A stretch of 33,236 nucleotides of DNA. Source: Domibacillus robiginosus (GTDB lineage: Bacteria; Bacillota; Bacilli; Bacillales; Domibacillaceae). Positions 22,439-30,699 of this stretch are shown here, in pieces. The position numbers and the translations under genes are program-made. The stretch lies in the NCBI RefSeq assembly GCF_000966195.1, contig NZ_LAHL01000045.1, positions 1 to 33,236 on the forward strand, read 5' to 3'. Under the pieces are notes generated by a model that made no database searches, had not been told where the DNA came from, and saw nothing but the letters and a program-made list of their open reading frames with translations. Within the stretch, counting starts at the first letter, position 1. Every line of letters starts with the position of its first letter.

Positions 22439-23299
22439 ATGAAAGAAAAGGATATGCAAATTATTGAAGTCGGGATGAGACTTTTTGCAAACAAGGGGTT
22501 TTCAGCAACCTCGGTTCAAGAAATCGCAACAGAAAGCGGGATTTCAAAAGGCGCTTTTTACCTGCACTTTAAATCAAAAGATGATTTGTTGTTAGCGATT
22601 TTACAATACCATTTCGATATGATTAATAGAGCATTCACTGAAGAAACAAAAAACATACAAAATCCCCGTGAAAAGTTAATCCGTGAACAAATCGCATTGT
22701 ATTCACATTTTATTACTCACCGGGATCTCCTTATTATGCTGGCGAAAGAGCAGGCTATACCGAGAAATGAGACCATTAAGCAGCTTTTAATGGAAAAGCA
22801 AATAGAATCGCACGAGAATTATCGCAAAAGTATTATGGAAATTTACGGTCCGGATATCGAGCCGTTTTCATGGGATTTAACGATCATCCTTGAAGGGATA
22901 ATAAAATCATATATGGGTGTTTTATTGTTTTCTACTCAAGATTTAGATATAAAACGTCTGACAGAATTTATGCTCAATAGACTGGATAGTATGGTGAGGG
23001 ACATTCATAAGGACAGCCCCTTTTTAACAAAAGAAAAAACAGAAGCATTTTTGTTTAATTTCTTATCGACTGACCAGCCATCCATGTCGAATGTATTGAA
23101 AAATCTAGAAGAAGAAATTGAAAAATTAAAGGAAGATGAATTAATCGTGACTTTTCAAGTACTAAAGGAGGAAATGATAAAGGAAAAACCTCGTGTACCA
23201 GTTATTCAAGGCATGCTGTCCAATTTCAATGGCTATACATCCCTTGATTCTTATCGGCTGATTATTTCAGAATTTTATTCAAACAATAAAAGTGAATGA
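22439..23299 (+). CDS. TetR/AcrR-family regulator, YerO-like
   Basis: A 286-residue repressor. The N-terminal TetR helix-turn-helix is complete: LFANKGFSATSVQEIATESG, then ISKGAFYLHFKSKDDLLLAI (about residues 15-54). The C-terminal two thirds are helical and form the ligand and dimer domain. The length of nearly 290 residues is longer than most TetR proteins and agrees with YerO, the known neighbour of swrC in B. subtilis. It is divergent from the RND pump, and two matching palindromes lie in the intergenic region. GGAGG precedes ATG 22439 by 8 bases. Confidence 0.88.
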   Translation: MKEKDMQIIEVGMRLFANKGFSATSVQEIATESGISKGAFYLHFKSKDDLLLAILQYHFDMINRAFTEETKNIQNPREKLIREQIALYSHFITHRDLLIMLAKEQAIPRNETIKQLLMEKQIESHENYRKSIMEIYGPDIEPFSWDLTIILEGIIKSYMGVLLFSTQDLDIKRLTEFMLNRLDSMVRDIHKDSPFLTKEKTEAFLFNFLSTDQPSMSNVLKNLEEEIEKLKEDELIVTFQVLKEEMIKEKPRVPVIQGMLSNFNGYTSLDSYRLIISEFYSNNKSE

Positions 23300-23590
23300 C
23301 TTTGGAAAAGTAAAAAGAATGTTGTAGAAAAAAGATTTCATTTGACCAAAGGAGCAATGGAAGAATTAATTCACCAGCAATGGTTCAGTTAAGAAGTATT
23401 AGAAACGAACCAAAAAGGTTTTCCATGTTAGATAAACTTGTGCCGCCTGAAATGAACACAACAGTAACACACCCTTAAGGAAAAGTTTCACCGCAACTGA
23501 AAGATTGACCTGTCTGGGTCATTAATGAAGCAGCACTGGCCCTTGCTTTAGATTTTCAAGAGCAATGAAATTGTCTTTATAGTAATTTTA
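23300..23590 (+). pseudogene. Unassigned coding remnant
   Basis: The plus strand gives protein-like pieces interrupted by stops: VVEKRFHLTKGAMEELIHQQ with WFS-stop-EVLETNQKGF (about 23320-23425) and PVWVINEAALALALDFQEQ (about 23508-23566). The frame changes between them. The family is not recognised. Confidence 0.35.
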
Positions 23591-23591
23591 C

Positions 23592-23933
23592 GTGAAAGTG
23601 TACGTATGTAGCAGTCGGCTTGTGCGTAAAGGGTTAGGGGACTGGTACTTTATGGTGTCTGGAGCCCGTAATAGATTCATCTACATGAAAGAAATTTATA
23701 CACATGGCTTAATATATGACTATTCTATCGAAATGAGCAAGTGCAGCACAAAGCCGGAGTATGCGGGCTCATCTTCCGGCAGCCTGCTCCCTAGCCTATA
23801 AATTGATCGGGCTGCTTTATTAGCAGATTCCAGTAGGCAATATGTATATGATACGTGGACTCTTTACAAGCAAATTACCCAATTACATGGTATTTCTGTG
23901 GAGCTAGCTAATTCCATTCCTTTTCTCCAATAA
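23592..23933 (+). pseudogene. Open frame split by one stop, unknown family
   Basis: One frame runs from 23592 to the TAA at 23931-23933 with a single internal TAA near 23799-23801. Before it: MKEIYTHGLIYDYSIEMSKC then STKPEYAGSSSGSLLPSL. After it: IDRAALLADSSRQYVYDTWT then LYKQITQLHGISVELANSIP and FLQ. The two parts lie in the same reading frame, so a sense-to-stop change could have cut one gene of about 113 codons. No ribosome binding site at the apparent start; probably a 5'-truncated remnant. I do not recognise it. Confidence 0.45.
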
Positions 23934-23965
23934 AAAAAATGAATTCGGTAAACTACCGAATTCAT
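23932..23965 (-). terminator. Terminator of the DHA2 exporter gene
   Basis: ATGAATTCGGTA and TACCGAATTCAT form a perfect 12-bp stem with a 3-nt loop. On the minus strand it is followed by a T-run of eight. It lies 41 bp after the exporter stop codon. Confidence 0.9.
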
Positions 23966-24005
23966 TCATAGAAACATACTACAATAAGAGATAGTCGTTT
24001 ATTTA

Positions 24006-25517
24006 TTAATTTGTTGCAGGCTCCATGTTTTTGTTTTCCTGCTGTTCTATTTGTCTTACAGCTTCATCGCTTGTATCAACACGTTTAACGAACAGGGCAA
24101 GCACCAGGGCAGCAATATTAACAAATAGTGTTACATAAAATGAATATTGAATACCCGCTAATAAGGCCTGCTGCGTTATGAGAGCTGTTGAAGCTTCTGT
24201 CATGCTTGCTGGATCAACACCAGTCATTAAGCTTTGGGCTTCTGTTTTTGTAACGGAGTTCATAATTGTAACCAATACGGCTGTACCGATTGAACCGGAC
24301 ACTTGCTGAGCAGTGTTATTAACCGCTGTACCATGCGGGTTTAAGTATGTTGGCAGCTGGTTTAAGCCGTTTGTTGTAATGGGCATCATCACCATAGACA
24401 TCCCTAACATACGCAGGGTATAAACTAATATGATATAAGAGTAACTGGAGTCAATTTGCAAGTGTGCCAGCATGTAAGTTGAAGCTGCTGTAATGACAAG
24501 TCCAGTTAACGCAAGAATGCGGGGACCAAATTTATCAAATAGTTTACCTGTGATAGGCATCATAATTCCCATAATAATCGCACCAGGAAGCATCATTAAA
24601 CCTGAATCAAGTGGCGATATGCCCCTTACGTTTTGTACATACGCCGGTGTTAAAATCATGCCAGAGAACATAGCCACTGCATTGACAATCGCAATAACAG
24701 AACCCAGCGCAAACATAGGGTGCTTATAAACACGTAAATCCAACAACGGTTCTTTCATTTTTAATTGACGGACAACAAAAGCGATCAACGCAACTGCTCC
24801 TGCGATCAAAGTTGTTAAAACAATTGAATCTGTCCAGCCATCAGAGCTTGCAGAACTGAAACCATACAGCAATCCGCCAAACCCGATCGAAGAGAGAATA
24901 ACGGAAAAGTAATCAAGCGTTGCGCCTTTATTTTGATCCATTACATTCTCAAGCTTCCAAATTGCTAATAATAAGCTAATAACTGCTAGCGGTAAAATCA
25001 TTTCAAAAAGCAAACGCCAGTCATAATACTCTACAATAAAGCCTGACAATGTTGGCCCAATTGCCGGAGCTGTAATCATGACTAATCCGAAAACACCCAT
25101 CGCTGTACCGCGTTTTTCACGCGGGAAACTAACAAGCATAATGTTCATTAACAAAGGTCCCATTACGGAAGAACCCGCTGCTTGAATCATACGCCCGGCA
25201 AGCAGTACACCAAAGTTTGGTGCAAAAGCTGATAAAGCAGTACCCAAAGTAAAAATGGCCATCGATGTAATAAATAAGCTGCGGTTCGAAAAGCGTGTTA
25301 ATAAAAAGGCTGATGCCGGAATTAACACACCGCTGACAAGCATATAGCCTGTTGAAAGCCACTGTACAGTGGAATAATCTTTAATATTTAAATCTGCCAT
25401 GATAGATGGCAGTGCAACATTTAATAAAGAGTTATTTAAAAAAGAAACAAATGCTCCCACAAATAAAATAGCAATCATTAAATATGGTGGTTTTTTTTGT
25501 TGTAACGCTGAATCCAT
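24006..25517 (-). CDS. DHA2-family (EmrB/QacA) MFS multidrug exporter
   Basis: A 503-residue, 14-TM major facilitator. The DHA2 signature LNNSLLNVALPSIMADL lies in TM1, then QWLSTGYMLVSGVLIPASAF, motif A-like LTRFSNRSLFI, motif B around LLAGRMIQAAGSSVMGPLL and motif C GVFGLVMITAPAIGPTLSGF (antiporter signature). The second half holds DKFGPRILALTGLVI. Proton-coupled drug efflux is the family role; substrates are unknown. ATG 25517 is chosen because AAGGAG lies 9 bases upstream; the frame extends 19 codons further. A TetR gene lies 200 bp upstream on the same strand, but a terminator-like hairpin (25643-25668) separates them. Confidence 0.9.
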   Translation of the reverse strand: MDSALQQKKPPYLMIAILFVGAFVSFLNNSLLNVALPSIMADLNIKDYSTVQWLSTGYMLVSGVLIPASAFLLTRFSNRSLFITSMAIFTLGTALSAFAPNFGVLLAGRMIQAAGSSVMGPLLMNIMLVSFPREKRGTAMGVFGLVMITAPAIGPTLSGFIVEYYDWRLLFEMILPLAVISLLLAIWKLENVMDQNKGATLDYFSVILSSIGFGGLLYGFSSASSDGWTDSIVLTTLIAGAVALIAFVVRQLKMKEPLLDLRVYKHPMFALGSVIAIVNAVAMFSGMILTPAYVQNVRGISPLDSGLMMLPGAIIMGIMMPITGKLFDKFGPRILALTGLVITAASTYMLAHLQIDSSYSYIILVYTLRMLGMSMVMMPITTNGLNQLPTYLNPHGTAVNNTAQQVSGSIGTAVLVTIMNSVTKTEAQSLMTGVDPASMTEASTALITQQALLAGIQYSFYVTLFVNIAALVLALFVKRVDTSDEAVRQIEQQENKNMEPATN

Positions 25518-25642
25518 ATATCGTATCTCCTTCATTTTTTTAAACTTACTTGCTTCAAATACTTTTATCCTCATATTCTTTTTTCTATATAAGTTGAATG
25601 AAACTTCTACATCCGTCGCTTACGATAATGTAAGAGTTCTTT

Positions 25643-25668
25643 TTAGAAAAGCAGCGTAATGGGCTGCT
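25643..25668 (-). terminator. Terminator between the tetR and DHA2 exporter genes
   Basis: On the minus strand AGCAGC-CCATTAC-GCTGCT is followed by TTTCTAAAAAG. The T-tract is short, so read-through into the exporter gene is possible. Confidence 0.55.
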
Positions 25669-25718
25669 GCGGTTTCCAGCGGGGCGAATACTGGACCAAA
25701 TAGCAGAAACAGATTTCT

Positions 25719-26339
25719 TTAATTCATTTCTTTTTGAAATCCTTTTTTTAACAGCTGTATTTGCAAAAGATAATTTTGTAAAGATTCCTCATCAGATAGC
25801 TCTTTAACGAACGATTGAACCAGATTATGAAAGGTTACGGCCGTCATGATTTTTAGGATATGACGCAGCTCCTGCTCATCTTTAATGTTTAAATTTGTTG
25901 TGTTAATTAATTGGATTATCCTAGAATACTCATTTTTCTGGCTCTCTTCGTACATGCTGTTGGCCAAGGTATTTTCTTTTTTATAATTCATATTTAAAAA
26001 AGTATTTTTAAAAAAGTTTTTATACTCCGGATTCCTATGGGCTTTCATCATAAAAGAAAAAGAATCAATAAATGCCTCAAACAAGTCGCCTTCCTTCTCT
26101 TTTAAAGCAGCAGTAAATCTTTCATTATTTTTTTCAGCAAGTTCATTTAACAAGTAATAATATAGATCCTCTTTGTCATGAAAGTATTGATAAAAACTCC
26201 CTCTGGGAATTCCTGCACTTTTAATAATGTTCGCAATCGATGCTTCATGTAATGGTACTCTGGAAAATTCTTTTTTGGCAGATTCTATTAAGGTTTCCTG
26301 TTTATCTTTTGACAAGTGAAAAAACGTTTTTTTAGGCAT
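25719..26339 (-). CDS. TetR/AcrR-family regulator of the DHA2 exporter
   Basis: A 206-residue repressor. The N-terminal helix-turn-helix ASIANIIKSAGIPRGSFYQY with FHDKEDLYYY (about residues 33-62) is typical of TetR proteins, and the remainder is an all-helical ligand domain. ATG 26339 is chosen because GGAGAGG lies 5-7 bases upstream; the open frame starts six codons earlier. Its promoter region carries three copies of a 13-bp palindrome (26363-26443), so autoregulation is very likely, and the downstream exporter is the probable target. Inducer unknown. Confidence 0.88.
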   Translation of the reverse strand: MPKKTFFHLSKDKQETLIESAKKEFSRVPLHEASIANIIKSAGIPRGSFYQYFHDKEDLYYYLLNELAEKNNERFTAALKEKEGDLFEAFIDSFSFMMKAHRNPEYKNFFKNTFLNMNYKKENTLANSMYEESQKNEYSRIIQLINTTNLNIKDEQELRHILKIMTAVTFHNLVQSFVKELSDEESLQNYLLQIQLLKKGFQKEMN

Positions 26340-26362
26340 ATTTCCTCTCCTATCCATTCAAG

Positions 26363-26443
26363 TGACATGGTGTCACAACTAATGATAAACCTATTATATG
26401 TGACACGATGTCATATGTCAATAAGAAAAGTGACAATGTGTCA
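26363..26443. promoter_or_regulatory. Consensus sigma-A promoter with three 13-bp TetR operators
   Basis: TGACATGGTGTCA (26363-26375), TGACACGATGTCA (26401-26413) and TGACAATGTGTCA (26431-26443) share TGACA-N3-TGTCA. On the minus strand the promoter is fully consensus: TTGACA (26421-26416), 17 nt, TATAAT (26398-26393). The middle operator lies inside the spacer, and the other two flank the promoter at 38 and 30 bp. Such a strong promoter with three sites fits tight repression and strong induction. Confidence 0.88.
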
Positions 26444-26582
26444 TGTTGGGTTTTTATTTAGATCGTATTAATTGGCGAGTTAGCCAAAATCGGTTTAAAA
26501 AAGAAGAAATCGGAACCCTGCTTCCAGGTAGAGATCTCATTTTTTATTGTTAGGTATTTAAAAAGCACAAGCTGTGATGCAC
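26444..26582. other. Intergenic between the operators and the KGG gene
   Basis: A short open stretch on the plus strand from about 26442 (MLGFYLDRINWRVSQNRFKK) has no ribosome binding site and I do not recognise it. Nothing else is seen before the sigma-B-type promoter. Confidence 0.35.
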
Positions 26583-26607
26583 GTTTGATAGAGAAAAAAG
26601 CGGGTAA
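26583..26607 (+). promoter_or_regulatory. Sigma-B-type promoter of the KGG-repeat gene
   Basis: GTTTGA (26583-26588), a 13-nt spacer and GGGTAA (26602-26607) closely match the general-stress sigma factor consensus GTTTAA-N13-GGGTAT. The expected start is about 45 bp before the ATG. The stress-protein nature of the gene supports it. Confidence 0.75.
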
Positions 26608-26657
26608 TACAGTCAATGTACCACCGAAAATTCTAAATTACTGAGGAGGAACTTATA

Positions 26658-26867
26658 ATGGCTAACAACAATAACGATAAAATGAGTCGTGAAGAAGCAG
26701 GTCGCAAAGGCGGAGAAGCTACAGCAAAGAACCATGACAAGGAATTCTATCAGGAAATCGGAAAAAAAGGTGGGGAAGCTGCTGCTGAGAACCATGATAA
26801 AGAATTTTATCAAGAAATCGGCGAAAAAGGCGGAGAAGCCCGCGGCAACCAGCGGAATAACGATTGA
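26658..26867 (+). CDS. KGG-repeat general stress protein (GsiB/YciG-like)
   Basis: A 69-residue, very hydrophilic, Gly/Glu/Lys-rich protein with three KGG motifs (RKGGEA at 16-21, KKGGEA at 36-41, EKGGEA at 56-61). The last two units are near-identical 20-residue repeats (NHDKEFYQEIG core) and their DNA copies are 60 bp each (26721-26780 and 26781-26840). KGG proteins resemble plant late-embryogenesis proteins and are induced in general stress; a desiccation or protein-protecting role is inferred. GAGGAGG precedes ATG 26658. The promoter is sigma-B-like and a terminator follows at 26976. It is shorter than GsiB of B. subtilis (about 120 residues). Confidence 0.88.
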   Translation: MANNNNDKMSREEAGRKGGEATAKNHDKEFYQEIGKKGGEAAAENHDKEFYQEIGEKGGEARGNQRNND

Positions 26868-26975
26868 TTTAAAAACTCTCCATTAGGCCATTCAATAAAA
26901 AGTGCTAGTTATTGAAAAATAAGCTAAATGAGAAAATAGCGAACGGAATCTCCAATGGTGGACACTTAAAAAAAG

Positions 26976-26999
26976 CGTCCCCATTTGGGGATTTTTTAT
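26976..26999 (+). terminator. Terminator downstream of the KGG gene
   Basis: TCCCC (26978-26982) and GGGGA (26987-26991) with loop ATTT, followed by TTTTTT. It lies 110 bp after the stop. Confidence 0.75.
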
Positions 27000-27121
27000 T
27001 TCTAAATTTTTTTATTTCTAAAATATGGTATAAATCATTGATAACTGGTCGGACGTTAAAGCAGAATTATTTTAAATGAAAAATATGTAGACGCGATGGC
27101 GATGGAGAAAATGTTAGAAAG

Positions 27122-27151
27122 AAAAACGGCCAATAAACAACGACCGTTTTT
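27122..27151 (-). terminator. Terminator of the ACR3/BASS exporter gene
   Basis: AAAAACGG and CCGTTTTT form a stem extended by partial pairing. On the minus strand it ends in a T-run (GGCCGTTTTTC). The symmetry allows bidirectional use. Confidence 0.75.
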
Positions 27152-27174
27152 CTTCTTGCTTATTATTTTTGAAT

Positions 27175-28167
27175 TCAATCGCCTTTAAAAATCCATTTAG
27201 GAACTGCCTTAATGTAAAATAATTCTCCAACTAATTCAATTAAGGTTTGGGTAACAATTACAGCTGCAGCGAGTGTTGCCCACGATCCTGGCAAAGCTAG
27301 TGCCAGAGGCAGAACTACAAGAGAGTTTCTTGTTCCAGTACTGAAAATTAAAGCCCTTCCTGCTCCCTTTTCTAATCGAAATAGATAGGCGATAAAACGA
27401 GATACAAATGGTGTGATGATTAAAAACAAGATATATATTGGAATTACACCTAAAATTATATCGAAATCGCTCTGTACTTTGACAATTTGTGAGGCTACTA
27501 CCACAATTAACACTAAAGCCATAAGCGGAACAGGCAGCCATGTTGTTATATTTAAAACCTTTACTCCAGTTACACTCTTGTCAGCCCATAATTGAGTAAC
27601 AACAGCGAAAGCCAGCGGCAAAATGATCAGGGTTAAAAAAGCTTCTAAGAATGGTTCTACTTGTACCACTCCAGCTACTTCCTCGCCTATAAACAACCAT
27701 AAATAAAGCGGAAGTAATACCATTTGTGCTACAAACAAAATAGGGGTAGCCGCTAATATTAACTTCTCGTTTCCTTTACCAAGTTGAGTAAAAACAATAA
27801 CATAATCAATACATGGAGTAAGCAAAACCAAACAAACGCCCAGCAATACTGGCGGAGATTGAGGAAATATGACTATTAAGATCCATACGATCATAGGCAC
27901 AGCTATAAAGTTCCCTATGAGTAAAGCCAGCGTAAATCGAAAATCGGAAATGGCCTCACGCAGTTTTAGAAAAGGAATTTGTGCAAACATTCCGTACATA
28001 AGAATGGCTATTAACGGCGAAATAGCCGAATCCAGGCTTTGTCCTGCATCTTTTTTTATGATCCCTATGATGGCACCAACTACAAGAGAAATCCCATATA
28101 ACCAAATTTGATGCTTTTCTAATTTTTCTATCGTAATATTCATATCCTTTTCATCCTTCTTTTCCAC
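27175..28167 (-). CDS. BASS-superfamily arsenic resistance exporter (ACR3-like)
   Basis: A 330-residue membrane protein with about ten hydrophobic segments of the bile acid:sodium symporter/ACR3 fold. Landmarks are the segment LLTPCIDYVIVFTQLGKGNE (about residues 116-135), whose cysteine corresponds to the conserved TM4 cysteine of arsenite carriers, and FSTGTRNSLVVLPLALALPG (about 278-297), matching the broken-helix region. It lies just downstream of arsRBC, so arsenite extrusion is likely, but the sequence is not a classical ACR3 (usually about 350-400 residues with PCxAMVxVW). GTG 28167 with GAAGGG close upstream is kept as start; ATG eight codons later is an alternative. It has its own terminator and is separated from arsC by a terminator. 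Confidence 0.78.
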   Translation of the reverse strand: MEKKDEKDMNITIEKLEKHQIWLYGISLVVGAIIGIIKKDAGQSLDSAISPLIAILMYGMFAQIPFLKLREAISDFRFTLALLIGNFIAVPMIVWILIVIFPQSPPVLLGVCLVLLTPCIDYVIVFTQLGKGNEKLILAATPILFVAQMVLLPLYLWLFIGEEVAGVVQVEPFLEAFLTLIILPLAFAVVTQLWADKSVTGVKVLNITTWLPVPLMALVLIVVVASQIVKVQSDFDIILGVIPIYILFLIITPFVSRFIAYLFRLEKGAGRALIFSTGTRNSLVVLPLALALPGSWATLAAAVIVTQTLIELVGELFYIKAVPKWIFKGD

Positions 28168-28337
28168 TTACCCTTCTTTAAAGATAGGCTCGATCTCCTT
28201 CAAGTAACCTTAGTGTTTTTTATCACTTAGTTTAATACTATCCCAAAGGAAAAAGCAGTTTCTTCAATTCTCCTTTGGCTCACCTAATGATAAATCCACT
28301 TGTGATCGACAGCAGCATCCACCTACTGTTTATGAAG
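28168..28337. other. Spacer between arsC terminator and the ACR3-like gene
   Basis: On the minus strand a short coding-like tail (GCCCRSQVDLSLGEPKEN and stop) runs near 28320-28260. Three adjacent cysteines recall the Cys-rich ends of arsenic-induced dioxygenase-type proteins, but it is too short to assign. No clear promoter for the exporter is seen. Confidence 0.3.
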
Positions 28338-28363
28338 AAAGCCGAGAGAGTTCTCTCGGCTTT
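28338..28363. terminator. Terminator of the ars operon
   Basis: AAAGCCGAGAGA and TCTCTCGGCTTT form a perfect 12-bp stem with a 2-nt loop. T-rich sequence flanks it on both strands. It lies 10 bp after the arsC stop codon. Confidence 0.9.
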
Positions 28364-28373
28364 GTTTTTATTC

Positions 28374-28793
28374 TTATTCGCCTGTTTTCGCAAAACGTTC
28401 GATGCGTTCACCAATCTCGTTACGTACGCGCTGGAAAACAGCCCATTTTTCTTCTTCTGTTCCTTTTGCTTTTGCTGGGTCATCAAAGCCCCAGTGCTCA
28501 CGGCGTACCGATGGAGGCGTAATCGGACATTTATCTGCTGCATCACCACAAAGAGTTACAGCTAATGTCGCATTGTTTAAAATTTCTGGATCAATGATAT
28601 CTGATGTTTGATTGGAAATATCAATTCCTGCTTCATTCATGGCTTTTACTGCATTCGGGTTTAATCCATGTGCTTCAATACCAGCACTTTTGACGATCCA
28701 CTCATCACCTAGAATTTTTTTTGCCCACCCTTCTGCCATCTGGCTTCGGCAAGAGTTTCCTGTACATAAGAAATAAATTGTTTTTTGGGACAT
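28374..28793 (-). CDS. arsC: Arsenate reductase, thioredoxin-coupled
   Basis: A 139-residue enzyme of the low-molecular-weight phosphatase fold that reduces arsenate to arsenite in the cytosol. The P-loop CTGNSCR runs from Cys10 to Arg16. The redox relay pair Cys82 and Cys89 sits in [11 protein letters not shown], and the catalytic acid region is [11 protein letters not shown]. Length and cysteine spacing equal ArsC of B. subtilis and S. aureus. It is the last gene of arsR-arsB-arsC on the minus strand, 34 bp after arsB, with AAAGGAG upstream of its start, and is followed by a strong terminator. Confidence 0.96.
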   Translation of the reverse strand: MSQKTIYFLCTGNSCRSQMAEGWAKKILGDEWIVKSAGIEAHGLNPNAVKAMNEAGIDISNQTSDIIDPEILNNATLAVTLCGDAADKCPITPPSVRREHWGFDDPAKAKGTEEEKWAVFQRVRNEIGERIERFAKTGE

Positions 28794-28827
28794 AATAATG
28801 CTCTCCTTTTGGATTCAATTGAATCAA

Positions 28828-30126
28828 TTAATGAATTAGCAGTAACCACAAATATAAACCGATCAGCGTGATAAACAGGGTTGGGATGGTTAAGATGATG
28901 CCTGTTTTAAAATACGTGCCCCATGAAATTTTCACACCTTTTTGGCTTAAAACATGAAGCCACAACAAGGTCGCAAGTGATCCGATTGGTGTAATCTTTG
29001 GACCTAAATCCGACCCAACGACGTTCGCATAAATTAAAGCTTCGCGGATCATGGGGGATGTCGCGGTATCGGAAATGGCCAGCGCGTTAATCATGACCGT
29101 TGGCATATTGTTCATGATCGACGATAGGATAGCGGCGATAAAGCCCATACCGATTGTGGCCGCAAACAAACCCTGTTCCGCTGTTGCCTGAATCACATCT
29201 GCAAGCACCGAGGTTAATCCGGCATTACGCAGTCCATATACCACGACATACATGCCAATGGAGAAAAACACAATCGCCCACGGCGCCCCTTTGATGACGG
29301 TTTTCGTATGAACAGCCGGGCTTCTTCTGGCCATAGCCAGGAAAAATACTGCCACAATGCTGGCAATAATAGAAACAGGAACATGCAGGAATTCACTGAC
29401 GAAATAACCCATCAGTAGGATTCCAAGTACAAGCCACGACAACCGAAACATTTTATGGTCTTTAATTGCTTCGCCAGGCGCTTTTAACATGGACATGTCA
29501 TACTGTTTTGGAATGCTTTTGCGGAAGTAAATATATAACACGCTGATACTGGCCACCAATGAAAAGAAATTCGGCACAACCATCCGGGACGCATACGCTG
29601 CAAAACCAATGTTAAAATAATCGGCTGAGACGATATTCACCAGGTTGCTGACAACTAGCGGCAGTGCAGTTGTATCAGCGATAAATCCACTGGCAATAAT
29701 AAAAGGAAACACCATCTTTTCTTCAAACTTCAGGTTACGGACCATCGCGAGAACAATCGGCGTTAAAATAAGGGCCGCTCCATCGTTCGCAAAGAAAGCA
29801 GCAACTAACGCGCCCAGTATAGATACAAATACAAACATTCTGACGCCATTTCCTTTGGCCATACGGGCCATATGTAGAGCCGACCATTCAAAGAAACCAA
29901 TTTCATCAAGGATAAGAGAAATAATAATGATGGCAATAAACGCCAGTGTGGCATTCCAAACAATCGATGTGACATCGATGACGTCACCGAAGTCGACAAC
30001 CCCTGCCAGTAAAGCAGCCATGGCACCTGCACAGGCTGACCAGCCAATCGATAGCCCTTTCGGCTGCCAGATAACAAAGATGAGTGTGACGAGAAAAATG
30101 ATTGATGCGGCAATAACAGAAAACAA
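28828..30126 (-). CDS. arsB: Arsenite efflux permease ArsB
   Basis: A 432-residue, 12-TM arsenite/antimonite carrier of the ArsB/NhaD ion transporter superfamily. Typical blocks are [20 protein letters not shown] (about 104-123), [18 protein letters not shown] (about 148-165), [13 protein letters not shown] (about 337-349) and [20 protein letters not shown] (about 371-390). It extrudes arsenite produced by ArsC. The start is TTG at 30126 with AAAGGAG 8-9 bases upstream. It follows arsR by 15 bp and precedes arsC by 34 bp, so the three form one operon controlled by ArsR. Confidence 0.96.
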   Translation of the reverse strand: MFSVIAASIIFLVTLIFVIWQPKGLSIGWSACAGAMAALLAGVVDFGDVIDVTSIVWNATLAFIAIIIISLILDEIGFFEWSALHMARMAKGNGVRMFVFVSILGALVAAFFANDGAALILTPIVLAMVRNLKFEEKMVFPFIIASGFIADTTALPLVVSNLVNIVSADYFNIGFAAYASRMVVPNFFSLVASISVLYIYFRKSIPKQYDMSMLKAPGEAIKDHKMFRLSWLVLGILLMGYFVSEFLHVPVSIIASIVAVFFLAMARRSPAVHTKTVIKGAPWAIVFFSIGMYVVVYGLRNAGLTSVLADVIQATAEQGLFAATIGMGFIAAILSSIMNNMPTVMINALAISDTATSPMIREALIYANVVGSDLGPKITPIGSLATLLWLHVLSQKGVKISWGTYFKTGIILTIPTLFITLIGLYLWLLLIH

Positions 30127-30141
30127 AACTCTTACTCCTTT

Positions 30142-30489
30142 CTAGTCACAGGAAATACGCAGTCCCTGTGCTTCTAGTTGGGCCAGCCGTTCTTTTTGAT
30201 CTGGAAGATGCTTTAATAAATCTTCCACCAAAAAAGCGCAGTCATGATCCCGATTAAAGGAATAGAAAACCCACTGCCTTTTCCGACTTTCTTTTACCAA
30301 ACCAATATCTTTTAACTTGCGCAGATGCTGGCTGATCGCTGGCTGGCTCATGTTAAAAAGCTCTACAAACTCACATACACAAAAATCCTGCGATTGAAGC
30401 ATTTTCATCATCGTAAGGCGCGTTTTATCACCAAGCAGCTTCATGATTTGTGATACTTCCTGCAAATCAAGCTTTGTATTGACATTCAT
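30142..30489 (-). CDS. arsR: Arsenic-responsive repressor ArsR
   Basis: A 115-residue winged-helix repressor that releases DNA on binding As(III)/Sb(III). The metal site is in the DNA-recognition region: Cys37 and Cys39 in FCVCEFVELF, the ELCVCDL-type motif. The helix-turn-helix is MSQPAISQHLRKLKDIGLV, and another cysteine (C114) stands at the C-terminus. ATG 30489 is chosen because GGGGGAAA lies about 9 bases upstream; an ATG 14 codons earlier lacks a ribosome binding site. It is the first gene of arsRBC; a palindromic operator lies in the promoter just upstream. Confidence 0.94.
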   Translation of the reverse strand: MNVNTKLDLQEVSQIMKLLGDKTRLTMMKMLQSQDFCVCEFVELFNMSQPAISQHLRKLKDIGLVKESRKRQWVFYSFNRDHDCAFLVEDLLKHLPDQKERLAQLEAQGLRISCD

Positions 30490-30514
30490 GTGTAATTTCC
30501 CCCATTCCGGCATT

Positions 30515-30544
30515 AGTATATAATGATGCACTTATATAAGTAAA
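30515..30544 (-). promoter_or_regulatory. ars operon promoter and operator
   Basis: The minus strand shows TTTACT (30544-30539), an 18-nt spacer and TATACT (30520-30515). The perfect 12-bp palindrome ACTTATATAAGT (30530-30541) lies over the -35 and spacer, as expected for an ArsR operator. Confidence 0.7.
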
Positions 30545-30699
30545 TGGTTTTACCAAAAAAACTTTTTATTTCTTGCAAAATCCTTTTCTTTCCCGGATTG
30601 TCTCAATGCCAACAAAGGACAATATTTTAATAAATGTATTGTAGTTATAGGCAGCGCTCATCTGGCTATTAACACATTGCTGATTCTCGCTCTGTTGTG
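30545..30699. other. Intergenic, nothing recognised
   Basis: Between the ars promoter and the coding remnant at 30700. No gene or RNA signal seen. Confidence 0.4.

Noticed and set aside
28250-28330. A Cys-rich ArsI-like gene between arsC and the ACR3-like gene
   Set aside because: Only about 18 codons with three adjacent cysteines are visible and they run into the terminator; too little to call a gene.
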